A stretch of DNA of 64,000 bases from Varanus komodoensis (Eukaryota > Chordata > Lepidosauria > Squamata > Varanidae). The DNA lies in the NCBI RefSeq assembly GCF_004798865.1, contig NW_025335418.1, positions 34,101-98,100 of the forward strand. Direction: 5' to 3'. The first letter of the stretch is position 1, and every line of letters begins with the position of its first letter. A program made the position numbers and the translations under genes. The notes under the pieces are model-generated. The model made no database searches, was not told where the DNA came from, and worked only from the letters and a program-made list of their open reading frames with translations. Of the stretch, positions 1 to 11,164 are shown in pieces.

Positions 1-501
1 GGAGGAGATGGCCGAGATGGCGCCCGTGTTTCCTGCAGGAGTGCCCCATGCCAGGGTCTCTTTGAGAAGCACCACCCCAACATAAATGTAACGGACAGAG
101 TGTTGAATCTGATGAACAAAAACGTGGTCTCTCATTTCTGGAGGGTTGTGCAGCGCAGGGAAAAACAAGTGACTATAGACAGATTTTTCATCAAAATTGA
201 CCCTGCAGTGAAGAGACAAAGAAGAGAGGAAACGCCTGAAAGAGATCTCCCCAAAGTCCTTATGGAGGGGGACTCTCCCTCAAAACAATAACCTCTCCCC
301 CACCTAGGTTAGTGTTCTCCACTCTTCTGTACAGTACTTTGTCACTTTGTTTCAAATTGTTCTGATTAAAAAAAATAGTTATGGAACAGATTAACCTTAT
401 TTACATTGAACTCTATGGGAAAATTTGACTTGGCTCATGACCAATTTGGGTCATGACAAGAGTCCTGGAACAGATTGAGTTTGTAAGCCGAGGTACCACT
501 G
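1..501 (+). mobile_element. TcMar-like DNA transposon, right part with transposase tail
   Basis: The right end reads GAGGTACCACTG followed by TA, the same terminal inverted repeat and TA target site seen in complete short copies at 6,039-6,561 and 54,047-54,708. Positions 1-45 match the GC-rich core of those short copies, then the sequence switches to transposase coding DNA (about 58-291). It is cut by the window edge. TA target preference and the transposase type place it in the Tc1/mariner superfamily, near Tigger/Tc2; the exact family is inferred. Confidence 0.7.
58..291 (+). pseudogene. Transposase C-terminal remnant (Tigger/Tc2-like)
   Basis: An open frame of about 78 codons ends in TAA at 289-291. 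It starts with a FEKHHP motif, continues with a DRVLNLMN stretch, a SHFW motif and an RREKQV-DRFF block, and ends in a basic tail (KRQRREETPE). This order matches the C-terminal end of CENP-B/jerky/Tigger-type DDE transposases. The catalytic domain is absent here, so the piece cannot encode an active enzyme. The first methionine-like position is not a real start; the frame enters from an internal deletion junction near 45-58. Confidence 0.6.
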
Positions 502-597
502 TACAGGCATCTGCTCCAGTTACAACACTTCAGCTCAACACAGGTGTGCATTTTCTATTTGTTGCATTTCCGTGCCACCCAAAGATCACCACAGCTG

Positions 598-960
598 CAC
601 CTTTATTTATTTATTAATAGTTTTTACATGTCGTCCAATACCAGTGCCTCTGGACAGCTAACAAAATAAAAATACACAACATACATGCCAACAAACAACA
701 CACTGCATCCAACCATTAATGGTAAAATCAAAGATAAAACCAATTAAACGTTAAAATGTTGGGAAAAGAGAAAGGTTTTCATCTGATGCTGAAAAGAATA
801 AAGTGACGGTGCCAGGTGAACCTCCCTGGGGAGCATGTTCCAAAGTCAGGGCACCACCACCAAAAAGGCCTTTCTCCAGATAGCTACCCTCCCAATTTCC
901 TTCAAAGAGGGCTCCCAGAGAAGGACCTCTTCCTCAGATCTCACGGGGCGGGCAGGCACA
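598..960 (-). mobile_element. L2-type LINE 3' fragment
   Basis: In reverse orientation it encodes the end of an L2 reverse transcriptase ORF (leucine-rich 'EREG/AFS-APxLWN' style tail) followed by a 3' UTR ending in a TAAA-type tail (TTTATTTATTTATTAAT on +). The same sequence occurs in many copies in this window, for example at 8,555-9,060 and 23,945-24,345. Confidence 0.7.
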
Positions 961-1057
961 CAATAATTGATAACAGATATCCAAATTTGTCATTTTTCTG
1001 GACGCTGTGTCTTAATGGATGCTGTGTTTGTTTCTTATTGTAAACCAACCCAAGACC

Positions 1058-1347
1058 TCAGTGGTTTATTTACTTAAAACATTTATATGCTGTCCTTCAC
1101 TATCGCGTCTTAGGACTGCTTACAAGATTAAAACCAATAATCTTAAAAACAATCAATCAAACAGTACAATAAATTACCAAACATCAGAGCAAAACAAAAG
1201 CGACTGTGAATCAATAAAAATGCTAATTTTTAAAATAACAATTAAATAAAAAGGTTTTAATCTGGTGCTAAAAGGAATATCAGCTTGGCACCAGGCAAAC
1301 CTCCCTGCGGAGCGTATTCCATAGTCTGGGCGCCACCGCAGAGAAAA
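1058..1347 (-). mobile_element. L2-type LINE 3' fragment
   Basis: A second antisense L2 3' end, with the motif for 'GGACTGCTTACAAGATTAAAACC' in shorter form at 1,112-1,134 and the 'GAGCGTATTCCATAGTCTGGGCGCCAC' type coding tail near 1,311-1,338. It is closely similar to the copy at 36,940-37,145. 5'-truncated. Confidence 0.65.
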
Positions 1348-1439
1348 AAAGGTTTAAATTAAATAATTAAATAATTAAATAAAATATTTTATAATCCAAA
1401 TAAAATATCTGGATAACCAGAGCGTATTCCCCATTCTGG

Positions 1440-1605
1440 ATATTTTACCAAGTCCTTCTTTCTTATTGATTTTAGCTGCTTAAAGCTTTTAAGGTATTTC
1501 TGATGATGGTGATGTGTATGTGTGTGTGTTTTTTTTAACGGACTGTTGTAAACTGCCCAGACAACTTGGGCTGTGGGGCAGTATGGAAATGAAATATATA
1601 ACAAC
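1440..1605 (+). mobile_element. L2-like 3' UTR fragment
   Basis: The stretch GTTGTAAACTGCCCAGACAAC followed by a 'GGGGCAGTATGGAAATGAAAT' type ending (about 1,547-1,596) resembles the sense 3' UTR of L2 copies elsewhere in the window. Short and degraded. Confidence 0.4.
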
Positions 1606-2123
1606 TAGCACTACATCTTGGAAAGGTCTGGATGGGGTTTATTCTTCCCTCTGTATCTTATTTCATTCCTTGTATCTTATTTCATTCATTTCACAGCAGT
1701 CCATTTTTTTTTCTTTTTTCCACTGTACGAGAGACAAAATGCATCTTGTTCATCATTTTTTTGTGAAGAAGAAGCTTGCTAGGAACTCTAAGACTTTTCT
1801 CTTTCTCAACATGCACAGAGACTCTGCACTTAGTTATAACTCACCCTGAGCTCTGATCTCCAGCATGGCCCAAGGACTATAAGTGATTGGGGTTCATTGT
1901 AGCCAATGTAATTTCTCAGATTTTATGTATTATCTCTTTTCAACTTGCCTAAGTCATATTACAATAGCACCATATATGGGCAACCCCCTCCTGCTGCTTT
2001 TACACCCTCAAAACATTAATAGTAAAAACATCCCAAACACTTGAGACAAGGATATGGGAGGAACTGCCTCCTTACATATGAACCTGCCCATTTTTAACAA
2101 TCTTCCCTGGAAGCACTTTTATA
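1606..2123. other. No gene recognised
   Basis: AT-rich sequence with no coding region, repeat or RNA gene that I recognise. Confidence 0.5.
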
Positions 2124-2520
2124 CATAGAAACATAGAAACTGAGAAACAGAGTGAGTCAGAAGGGTCCTCCTGGGTCACCTAGTCTGACCCCCAGCTCCA
2201 GCCGGCTCCACTCATGACATGCCTACCATGTGCATGTTTCCCCCTTTTTGGGGGACACACTTTGCAATTTGCCCCTAAACTACTGCTTGTGATCATAGAA
2301 ACAGAGAAACAGAGTCAGAAGGGGCCTCCCAGGCCATCTAGTCTGACCCCCGGCTCCAGCTGACTCCACTTACTACAAGCCCACCATGTGCATGTCCAGC
2401 CTGTCCTTGGACACCCTCACTGATGGGGCCTCAACCACCTCCCATGGAAGCCTATTCCACACCCTCAGGGTCCTAACTGCCAGGAAGTGCTTCCTGGCAT
2501 CCAAACTGAACCTGGGTACA
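2124..2520 (-). mobile_element. Two CR1 3' ends joined head-to-tail
   Basis: Each unit, read on -, runs from the last codons of the CR1 ORF (DMHMVGM-like) through the short 3' UTR to the repeated TTTCTATG tail. The two units are linked at about 2,240-2,300 by a 'CCCCCTTTTTGGGGG...CTTGTGATCATAGAAAC' type spacer that also occurs at 16,300-16,612 and 18,535-18,950. Confidence 0.7.
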
Positions 2521-2574
2521 TCTCACCATCTTGAGAGTTGAGTACCTGGGATAGGGCCTTTCCAGCAGCAGCCC

Positions 2575-2870
2575 CCAAACTACTACTTGCTCCCATTTAC
2601 TCAGCACTAGTTGGACCTTAACTAGAGTACTGTGTCTATTTGTGGGCATTGCAGTTTAAGAAAGGCTCAGACAAGCTGGGAATGGTTCAGAGAAGGGCGA
2701 CAGGGAAGATACAGAGACTGGAAAGAAAGCCCTCTGAGGAGAGACGGAAAGAGCCAGGCATGTTCAGCCTGCAGAAGAGAAGAGTGAGGGGAGATAGGAC
2801 AGCACTCTGCAAATGCTTGAAAGGCTGCTAGAAAAAGGAAGGCCAGGATTTCAGCACGATGGCCTCAGAG
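2575..2870 (+). mobile_element. CR1 LINE fragment (RT C-terminal region)
   Basis: Forward frames carry decayed CR1 ORF2 motifs: LEYCV, VQRRATGKIQ, SEERRKE and MFSLQKRRVRGD. 5'- and 3'-truncated. Confidence 0.65.
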
Positions 2871-4795
2871 CTAGGAACTGGTGCCTAGTGCCATTCCTCA
2901 TCTCTCCAGAGGTGCATGAAAAGAATCACACTTGGTGCTCTCCAAGGCCATCTCGGGCAAGGGGGTATTTGGGGGTGGGGAGAGGAGACCGGAAGGGCTA
3001 AGCTAGGAGGTATCCTGTAACTCTCCAGCCTTTTTCTGTTCCCTCCAAGACGCCCTGGCTAAGATGGGTAAAGATGCCCTCTCAAAATAAGGATCAGGTG
3101 GGTGGGAAAGTGAAGGTCGCCCCACATCCCTCCTACATGATGTGAGATGCTCATAAGCCTTTGCACGGTGGGGCTGGCTCATGGGCTTCCCCTGGGATGC
3201 CTTCTTATTTTTTATTTTTATTTATTAATTAAAAGCTTGTCTATCCCGTCCCCTACAGAACGTCTTTGTTGCCATTCTCTTTTAAATACCCACAATTTCT
3301 CCTCAACTTGCTCAAATGTTGGATAATCATCTATTTGATGGCTATAGGCATTTAGATCATGCAGGGCTGGCTAAGGGTGGAAAGAGAAATGGGAAGGGAT
3401 CCGTCCTTATTAATTACTTAATTCATTTATTCATTCATTCATTCCGCTTATGCTCCACACTTAATTAGTCCAAAGGCTCTCTAAGGAAGGTTTTGGCAAG
3501 GGCAAGAGTTTGGAAGTGACAAGAGTTTGATGCTGCAGCTCAGTTTATCCTTTGGATGAAGGCCGGTGTCTACTCTGAGTCATTACCCAGAAACTGGGGA
3601 ACAGGCCGTGACCCCAAAATCCCACAATGCTTAAACGTGACACTGGGTACAAGTATTCCATCTCGCCTTTCCGTTTTGAGTTTGCCAACGGAAACCCCTT
3701 GACAACACCTCCCTGGCGGTAACATTCAAATTAAAACTACAAAGTAAAGTTACTTTCTTGTGGATTATACGAAGATTTGTGTGGAATGACCAGAAAAGAC
3801 ACTTTTCTTCAAATTGAGGCTGTCAAACTTCTGGGAATAAAAACAAGCCGCAAAGGAGTGCACAGACACAAAGCACTACACAAAGATTTAATCAACTCAT
3901 GAAGCAGGTGGAAGTTTCAAAGTCGAATTAGTTTCTGTCCAGCTGAACTTGCAAAAAAGCACAATCCTTTTATTAAAGGCTTCACTTGATGGGTTGATGA
4001 TATACTTTTCTAAATGGAAAGCACGATGAAAAGGTGTAATCTGCTGAAAGGAGGACAGGTGATTATTATCCAGGCAGGAACTTGTGCCAAGAACAGGGTC
4101 CCCGGTGGCTCATTATTTTTAAAAACTAACTTTCCTTTTACATCACTTCTGCCTGCTTAATTAAGAAGTTCACTGCATGGGAAAATTTAATTACGCGTGG
4201 TCTCTTGGCTCAGCGCTGAGCATTAATTAGCACTCTTGGGAACGACGATCTTAGAATGGAAAGGGAGCGCTGTGTTATTGTACAAAATTGTTGTCTTTGT
4301 GTCTTCTGCGTCCGGGGGAGAGGCAATTTAATTATTTTTCAGTGGCGCCTGCAGAATTAATTGTCTATGATGTTAGTTTACAGGTGTCTGCTTGGAAGTA
4401 ATCCCGAGCGGCAGAGTCCCTCTTGTGCGTATGGGAAGAAGTTGCTTCTAAGTTCACTTTTAAAATGTTTGTCTCTACGGGTGACAGCTGCTTCACAGTA
4501 CTGTGTGTTAGAACCTTTTGTGAAGTTATTTCAGAAGAAGCCAAAAGTAACCATTTTTTAAAAATTACACTGTCAGGAATCCATTGACTCTCAGTCAAAA
4601 CATTTCATCCTGAATGTTCAGATAATTCCCCCATGGGAAACAGTTGTTCAGTGCATCTTAAGTAAGTGTCTTAGAAATAAATTGTAAATTTATTATTATA
4701 CTATCAATAAATAGCACAATGATATTTCTTTGTGCTGTGCTGACACTGTGCATTTGAACAAAAGGAGTGATGAGCACCATTTCTGGTGACTTTAT
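2871..4795. other. Mostly unique non-coding DNA
   Basis: Apart from a short L2 3' tail near 3,205-3,265 and an ATTC simple repeat near 3,425-3,450, I see no gene or repeat. The part from about 4,140 to 4,365 is listed separately for its motif density. Confidence 0.5.
4140..4365. promoter_or_regulatory. Candidate regulatory element: TAATTA cluster with palindrome
   Basis: Five TTAATTA or TAATTA-type homeodomain cores lie at 4,157, 4,187, 4,223, 4,328 and 4,355, around a perfect 14-bp palindrome GCTCAGCGCTGAGC at 4,208-4,221. The stretch is free of the repeats that fill the rest of the window. Regulatory function is inference from motif density alone. Confidence 0.3.
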
Positions 4796-5216
4796 ATTAT
4801 GAATTTATGGCCAAACTCATGGAGGAGGCTGCTGGGGACCCTCATCCTTGTGGCCTACACACTGGCCCCAGTTTTAGTGGTGCAGTGCCCATGTATAACA
4901 GCTGCAGGGGAGCATGGGAGTGAGGGTGGTGTCGCACTCATGCCTTGCTTGGGGCTTCCCATGCTTGGCCACTGTATGAACAGGAAACTGGAGTAGGTGG
5001 ATGCTGGGTTTGATCCTGCTCCAAGGCCCATCTGGGGTTCTTCTCTATTGCTTTGGCAGAAAGGGGTCCATCCACGGATACCCCCCTGGAAGGACCGGGA
5101 TCCAGGTGGCTGGAGGTGGCCTGGTTCTCCTTCTCCCTGGAGTCTCCATTGTGGATCTCTGAGGACTCTGAGGAAAGATCCCTTTGGTGCAGCCACTCAA
5201 TCGCAGGGTCACTCCA

Positions 5217-5590
5217 TGAAGTGCCTGGGCGGGGGATTTAGGACAGACAAGAGGAAGTTCTTTTTCTCACAGGGTACAGCGAAACCGTGGAACTTGCTGT
5301 CCCAGGAAGTGATGGTGGCCACCAATCTGGATGGGTTTACAAGGGGGCTGGGCAGATTCGTATGGGACGAGGCTATCCATGGCTACTAGCCTGGCTGGCC
5401 ACGTGCTCCCTCCTTCCCCAGAGATGACACACCTGTATAAACCAGTTCCAGAGGAACTTGGGCTGGGGGAGGTCTTGCGCCTGTCCTGCTGGAGGGGTCC
5501 TTTGGGCAGCTGGTTGGCCAAAGACTGGACTAGATGGACCTTTGACCTGAGTCATCAGGGCTTTGGTTCTTCTGTACGCCCACCGCCTGT
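5217..5590 (+). mobile_element. CR1/L3-like LINE 3' fragment
   Basis: Encodes a LINE ORF end: TDKRKFFF, TAKPWNLLSQEVMVA, GFTRGLGRFVWDEAIHGY. It then runs into a 3' UTR with 'GGCC...TGGACTAGATGGACC'. A diverged relative lies at 32,285-32,510, and antisense copies of the 3' UTR at 20,400-20,560 and 26,515-26,740. Family assignment is from remembered reptile repeats. Confidence 0.5.
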
Positions 5591-5689
5591 ACCCCTCCGT
5601 TAGCAGGCACCTACTTGTTGTGTATCCTGCCCCTATGCTCTGTGAGGCCATGGATGGGTCAACTTCAGCCTCTTCAGCATCAGTGATTG

Positions 5690-6037
5690 GGGACATAGAC
5701 TTGGACTGCTGTGAATGGTTTTCCCAGGTTTCGAACTGAGATCATTCTGTCATTTTGGAGATCATATCCCAGTACTGCTTTTCCTACTCTTTTATTGACT
5801 ATGAAGGCTACTCCATTTCTTCTGAGGGATTCTTGCCCGCAGTAGTATACCTGGTCATCTGAATTAAATTCACCCATTCCTGTCCATTTTAGTTCACTGA
5901 TTCCTAAGATGTCGATGTTCAGTCTTGTCATCTCTTGTTTGACCACATCCAGCCTGCCTTGATTCATGGATCTTACATTCCAGGTTCCTATGGAGTATAG
6001 ATCTTTGCAGCATCGGACTCTTCTTTCACCACCAGAT
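5690..6037 (-). mobile_element. BovB (RTE) LINE fragment, endonuclease domain
   Basis: The minus strand (5,967-5,680) encodes an APE-type endonuclease start: VVKQEMTRLNIDILGISE, then LKWTGMGEF, and YYCGQESLRRNGVAF further on, typical of RTE-BovB ORF2. A TcMar-like element begins two bases beyond its 5' side, at 6,039. Confidence 0.8.
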
Positions 6038-6038
6038 A

Positions 6039-6561
6039 CAGCGGTACCTCAGCTCATGAATGACTCAGTTCATGACCAAATTGGGTCGTGAACAAAAATT
6101 TCATAAAAATTTTGACTCAGGTCGTGAACTCCGCATTGGGTGGCGACCGAGATCGTGGCCATCTCCCCACCCCACCGAATGGGGAGATGGCTGTGATCAT
6201 GCTGGAGGTGGCGGGGAGATGGCCAAGATGGCACCTGGCTTTCCTACACGAGCGCAACCATGATCTTGGCCATCTCCCCACCCCCCCACAGCACGCCAGG
6301 ATGATGGGCGCTTGCAGGGATGAGGGCTGTGATTATGGTCATGCTGGGGGGGCAGGGAGATGGCCGTGATCTTTGTTGTTCTTTGTCACAACAAAGAATA
6401 AGAAAAACTTACCCACATTTTTCTGATTAAAAAAATAGTTACAGAAAGGATTAACCATATTTACACTGAACCTTATGGGGAAATTTAACTTGGCTCACAA
6501 CCAATTTGGATCACGACCAGAGTCCTGGAACGGACTAAGTTCGTGAGCTGAGGTACCACTG
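6039..6561 (+). mobile_element. Non-autonomous TcMar-like transposon (complete short copy)
   Basis: Terminal inverted repeats (CAGCGGTACCTCAGCTCA at the left; TGAGCTGAGGTACCACTG at the right) are flanked by TA on both sides (6,037-6,038 and 6,562-6,563). The core is GC-rich with repeated 'GGGGAGATGGCC' motifs and has no transposase. Confidence 0.75.
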
Positions 6562-6639
6562 TATTTGGGATCTCACATGGGGTGGGAGTGAGTTTTTTCA
6601 GCAGGCCTATCAGCATGGACTGGGTTTAGCTGCCTCATT

Positions 6640-6805
6640 GTAGAAAACATGGTTGTGAATACGGTTTTAATTGATTAATGTAATGTTATGGCATTTTATG
6701 GTTATTGTATTCTATATTATATTTTACTGCATTTATTGCTGCTGCTTTTGGGCTTTAGCTCTTGGGCGGTATGGAAAATAAATGTTAAAAAAGCAAATAA
6801 AAATG
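6640..6805 (+). mobile_element. L2-like 3' UTR fragment
   Basis: Sense-strand 3' end with '...GGGCGGTATGGAAAATAAATGTT' type termination (about 6,765-6,790) following a T/A-rich UTR. Confidence 0.4.
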
Positions 6806-7224
6806 CCCAGGTGCAGAAGTTCAAGAGGTGACATTTGCCAGCTCTGAGGATCTATTTAACCATATGCCTTCATCTCTCCCTGCCTGGCCAATGATGGGGA
6901 GACTTAAGTGGAGGCAGAGGAGGAGAGAATCTATCCTTGGCTCTCGTTTCTATCCTTAACAAGCATCTAAAGCAGCTTTATGCTGTATGGATAGTGAATG
7001 CTAGGCTTAGAGCAAGCCCTTTAGGAATCCATCCATGCAGGATCTGCGGATGCCCTTGTGTGCTCAGCCCAGTCCTGCAAAGCAAGCCAAGCCGGGAGGA
7101 GGTCAATGGAAGCAGGTGGATGCTGGCTGTGCAACCTTCCCCACCAGGAGCAGCTGTGGGATGTGAAAGAGGGGAACGGCAAGGGGCACGTGAGCTGCCA
7201 TCCCTGGAGGTCTACCTGCTTTCC

Positions 7225-7595
7225 CATTCCTGGATGCCACTTGCATGGTGGCTGGAGCCAGGGGTCAGACTAGATGGCCTGGGGGACCCCTTCTGACTCA
7301 CTCTGTTTCTATGTGTGGGGCCTGATTCCTGGCAAGCACCCTTCAAAGAAACAAAGGTCAGGGAACCCAGGTTCCATTTAGATGCCAGGAAGCACTCCCT
7401 GACCGTCAGGACCCCGAGGGTGTGGAATGGGCTTCCACAAGAGGTCGTTGAGGCCCCATGGGTGAGGGTGTCCAAGGATAGGCTGGGCATGCACATGGGA
7501 GGCATGTCGTGAGTGGAGCCGGCTGGAGCCAGGGGTCAGACTAGATGACCCAGGAAGCCCCTTCTGACTCTGTTTCTAATGTTTCTAAATGCTGG
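7225..7595 (+). mobile_element. CR1 3' ends, two in a row
   Basis: A short CR1 3' UTR (to about 7,312) is followed directly by a longer one that still encodes the ORF end: LDARKHSLTV, RVWNGLPQEVVEAP, RVSKDRLGMHMGGMS. The tail is TTTCTA-type. Confidence 0.75.
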
Positions 7596-7803
7596 GTGTG
7601 CTTGCCAGGAACCTGGACTCTGGGCCACTGCAAAGCAGACTGGAGCCCGGGAAGCCAAAACCAGGGAATCCAGTGGGTTTTCCACACAGAATGGATTCCT
7701 TACACATCCCTGATGGATGCAACAATTTGGAGACTCCTGGACTCCTGGAAGGGCCTCCAGTGTCCTCTGAGGACAGCGCTCCAGCCCAAGCCTGCCCAGT
7801 TAC

Positions 7804-7917
7804 CTTGTTTATTCTTCAGGTAGAAGTAAAGTCCCATGACCACGAAAGCCACGCTGACCACGTCACCCACAATCCCGGACCACATTTTGCCTTGAGCACA
7901 GTCCAAGGTCCGCGATT
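7804..7917 (-). pseudogene. MHC class II beta connecting/transmembrane exon (isolated)
   Basis: On the minus strand a 114-bp exon lies between an acceptor (CTTTGCACAG at about 7,927-7,918) and a donor (GTAACT at 7,803-7,798), in phase 1-1. It encodes a short connecting peptide (ESRTLDCAQGKMWSG), a transmembrane segment (IVGDVVSVAFVVMGLYFYL) and KNKQ. Its length and phase are identical to exon 4 of the intact gene at 24,427-24,540, and it shares the pattern K-I/M-W-T/S-G...GLYxYLK. An aspartate sits inside the membrane segment, which is unusual. No beta1 or beta2 exon is visible on this strand between here and 15.7 kb, so it is probably part of a gutted gene. Confidence 0.72.
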
Positions 7918-8334
7918 CTGTGCAAAGGAAGAGCAGCATCTGGTGAGGAGGAAGATTCGGGGTAAATTTAGCTTTGAGTGAGCTCTGTCTTTAAGTCCGT
8001 CCGTCTGTCTGTCTCTCCTCCCCTCCACCTGTGTGTTCATATTATCAGGCCAGGCCAGCCATCCTGGCTGAAGCTCCAGAGCCCAAAGCTCCTATCCAGG
8101 ACTTGGAGAACTGCCCCACGGAAGAATCTCTCCCCGGAACCTCTCTGTTTCCCCTTGCAAACCGGATTTCTTAATTTCTCAAGTAAAACAAAAGCAAAAG
8201 CAGCTCTCCCACCACAAGGGGCCCCATGATGCTGCACAGCATTAAAAAGCAACCCACATATTCCACATGAGAAGCTTTAAAATAGATGAACTGCAAATTG
8301 GAACCCTTCTCAGATGTTTGGGCCAAAGGAAATG

Positions 8335-8420
8335 TATTTGTTTATTTACTGAAAACTTTTGAATGCTGCCACCACATGCCTTGGCCTCTCGGGACAGCTC
8401 ACAATATATAAAACGGGTGA
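8335..8420 (-). mobile_element. L2 3' tail fragment
   Basis: Antisense tail (TATTTGTTTATTTACTGAAA) followed by 'GGGACAGCTCACAATATATAAAAC' type L2 UTR sequence. Confidence 0.45.
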
Positions 8421-8554
8421 GGAACCCTGGGGTTCCCAGTCCACTGCTGGTTGACTGACCCCTGGGTGGGACTGGGCCTGTGCCCAGGCCATCCTTGCTT
8501 GGTCACCAAGGAGGGCCTTTGGGTGGGTGAATACCGGGCAGTCCTCTATATATA

Positions 8555-9212
8555 ACCCCAGTCCTCTATCAGCTCCATAGGCTTCCCATCGAAGTCCGGG
8601 CTCAATTCAAGGAGCTGGTTATTACCTATAAAGCCCTAAATGGCTTGGGATCAGGATATCTAAAGGAACGCCTTTTTCCCTATTTGCCCTCCCGCCCCCT
8701 GAGATGGGCAACAGAAGCCCTCCTCCGGGAACCCTCTGTGAAATATGTTAGGAGACAGAGTACCTGGAGGAGGGCCTTCTCCATGATGGCACCCCGACTA
8801 TGGAATGCACTCCCCAGAGAGGTCCACCTGGTGCCATCATTATATGTTTTTTGGCGCCAGGTCAAGACCTTTTTATTTGGCCAATATTTTAACACACAGT
8901 AATTTTAATAGTGAAATGACTCATTTTAAATGATGCTCAGTGTGGAACAGTTAATTTTATCTTATTTTATTGAAGTCTGAAATTTTGTTGTCAGCCGTCC
9001 AGAGATGACAGTAATGGACGGCATACAAATTCTTTAAATAAATAAATAAATACATACATACATACATACTGCTTTCATTGATGTTTGAATCCATCATGTT
9101 TTAACTGGTTTTAATGTGTTTGACTTTGTTAATATGTTGTATGTATTGTAAGCCATCTAGGAAGGCCTCGGCAATGATAGGAAGGCCTATAAATATATGT
9201 AAATAAATAAAA
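8555..9212 (+). mobile_element. L2-type LINE 3' end, with second 3' UTR behind it
   Basis: Encodes the RT C-terminal end: [57 protein letters not shown]. The 3' UTR ends in a TAAATAAATAAA tail near 9,050. A second L2-like UTR with its own AAATAAATAAA tail follows at about 9,068-9,212. Confidence 0.8.
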
Positions 9213-9539
9213 AAATGCAGCTAACTTTCTTTCTTGGGATTTCCACCCAGTCGAGGGACCAGAGGAGATGTGCTCCACTGGAAAAGAAAATGAGGACGGT
9301 CTTTCTCCTCCTTGCAGGGGGTCACAAGCGAGTTTCCCACGGGCAGGTCTCAAGGCTGCTCTGACATGGTTACTCGGGTGTTGTTTTTGCCCAGCCAAAA
9401 TGGGGGAGACCTGGCTCAGTGGGTCCCTGGAAGAACTGGCCATGGACATCGGAGGACATCAAGGAAGCAGGCAGGCGGTTTGCACAGGGCTGGGCCAGCT
9501 AGACTGAGTTTCCTCTCTGTTTGTCCTCCGCCACAGAAT

Positions 9540-9640
9540 TTAATCTTTATTTATTTATTTAGGACATGTATAGGCCTCCCATCACTGTCATCTCTGGATG
9601 GCTTACAATATAATCTAAATCCTAAAGAAAATAAATTAAC
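9540..9640 (-). mobile_element. L2 3' tail fragment
   Basis: TTTATTTATTTATTTAGGAC followed by 'CTGTCATCTCTGGATGGCTTACAATAT', the antisense L2 3' UTR pattern. Confidence 0.55.
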
Positions 9641-10244
9641 GTATTGCCATGTTGGACTGCTTAAGGCTGCTTGCTCACACCTGGACCAACTTTTCCCTGA
9701 CTCTGTGCTTCTCCTGAACCTTCAATCAGTCTTTTACCCTGTTTCCACAAAAACCCAGACTGTGTGATTGGGGCTGAAAGCAGGGATGCTCACAAGGGGC
9801 TTTGGGGTCACGCCATGCCACTTCATGACCACGTCCACTTGTCCCATGCAGAGTGCAGCTTGCACCCCGTCTGTGCTTCCCCAGGACATGGGCAGACTGC
9901 AGAGGAACCCAACATGAGGAACCGCAGTGGGATCCTCAGTCTTTCCTTCCCAAGAGCCCAATGTTTACATCCCTCCATGGGGGCAATTTACCACTCTCTG
10001 GTTTCTGCTCTTTGACCAGTTACTGCTCCATGAAAGGACCTCTTTCCTTATTCCATCACTGCCAGTTTCAGGATGTGTGACATCCATTTGCTAGACAATT
10101 GGCAATTTCAACCCCAGGTCTTTTAAGGACTCTGGGATGGATCCCATCTGAGCCTGGTGATGTATGAACTTTGCTTTGGACAATAAGCTTCAGGATGTCA
10201 TTTTTTGGTCAGGACTGTTTGCCTGAGAAGACTCCTGATAGTCC

Positions 10245-10665
10245 CTGGGATTGCAAGGCGATCAAACCAGTCAGTCCTAGAGGAGATCAACCCTGACTGC
10301 TCTCTAGAAGGCCAGATCCTGAAGATGGAGCTCAATGGAGATCAAACCAGTCAAATTTAGATCAAACCGGTCAGTCCTAGAGGAGATCAACTCTGACTGC
10401 TCTTTAGAAGGCCAGATTCTGAAGATGAAACTCAAATTCTTTGGCCATCTAATGAGAAGGAAGGACTCCCTGGAGAAGAGTCTAATGCTGGGAACAATAG
10501 ATGGCACAAGAAGAAGGGGACGGCAGAGGATGAGGTGGCTGGATGGAGTCACTGAAGCAGTTTGTGTGAGCTTGAGTGGACTCCGGGGGATAGTGGAGGA
10601 CAGGAAGGCCTGGTGGAGTATTGTTCATGGGGTCGCGATGGGTCGGACCCTTAGTTCCAGCTCCT
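10245..10665 (+). mobile_element. BovB (RTE) LINE 3' end with internal partial repeat
   Basis: Encodes the BovB ORF2 C-terminus: [67 protein letters not shown] segment of about 80 bp (the LEEIN-type region) is repeated at 10,255-10,335 and 10,360-10,430. A very similar rearranged copy lies at 25,070-25,475. Confidence 0.8.
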
Positions 10666-11164
10666 CAGATGCCCTTCCTGAAAACATCCATTCGGGAAGA
10701 GGTATCCGTCCTGCATCTCTCCAAGTGAAGGCAAATGAACACAGTCCGATCCAGCTGCTCCACATCTCCTCATTTCCACTTAATGCTCCATTAATCCCAT
10801 TATCCTGCAATTGCCCAGCTGCCTCTCTAGCTGGTTTTCTGCCTCTGATTAAAGAATTTAAATAATTCTTTCATGCTGGCCTGGATGTCCTTAGCAATAC
10901 ATTCCTCAAACTGTCTTTTTGTCTCCCCCCCCCGCAAATTTTCTGCCGACACACCCCTTGTGCAAGCTCAAGCTCCCATTTCTTTGCCTCAGTTAGACAG
11001 TTCCCTATCAGCACCTCTCTTCCTGTGGCTCTGAGTTACTTCCAAGAATCTTCAAAGGCTTTAAGCCTCTTGACTCCCCCTTTCAATTCCCTTTCCACCA
11101 GTTCTCTCCTTTTAGAAGTTTCTTCTTTTTAAGTCCTGTGTGACAGCACTGGACTTTTTCCAGG

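Noticed and set aside
4855-5696. Several open frames of 90-130 codons on both strands
   Set aside because: Mostly LINE 3' sequence or its shadow; the rest resembles nothing.
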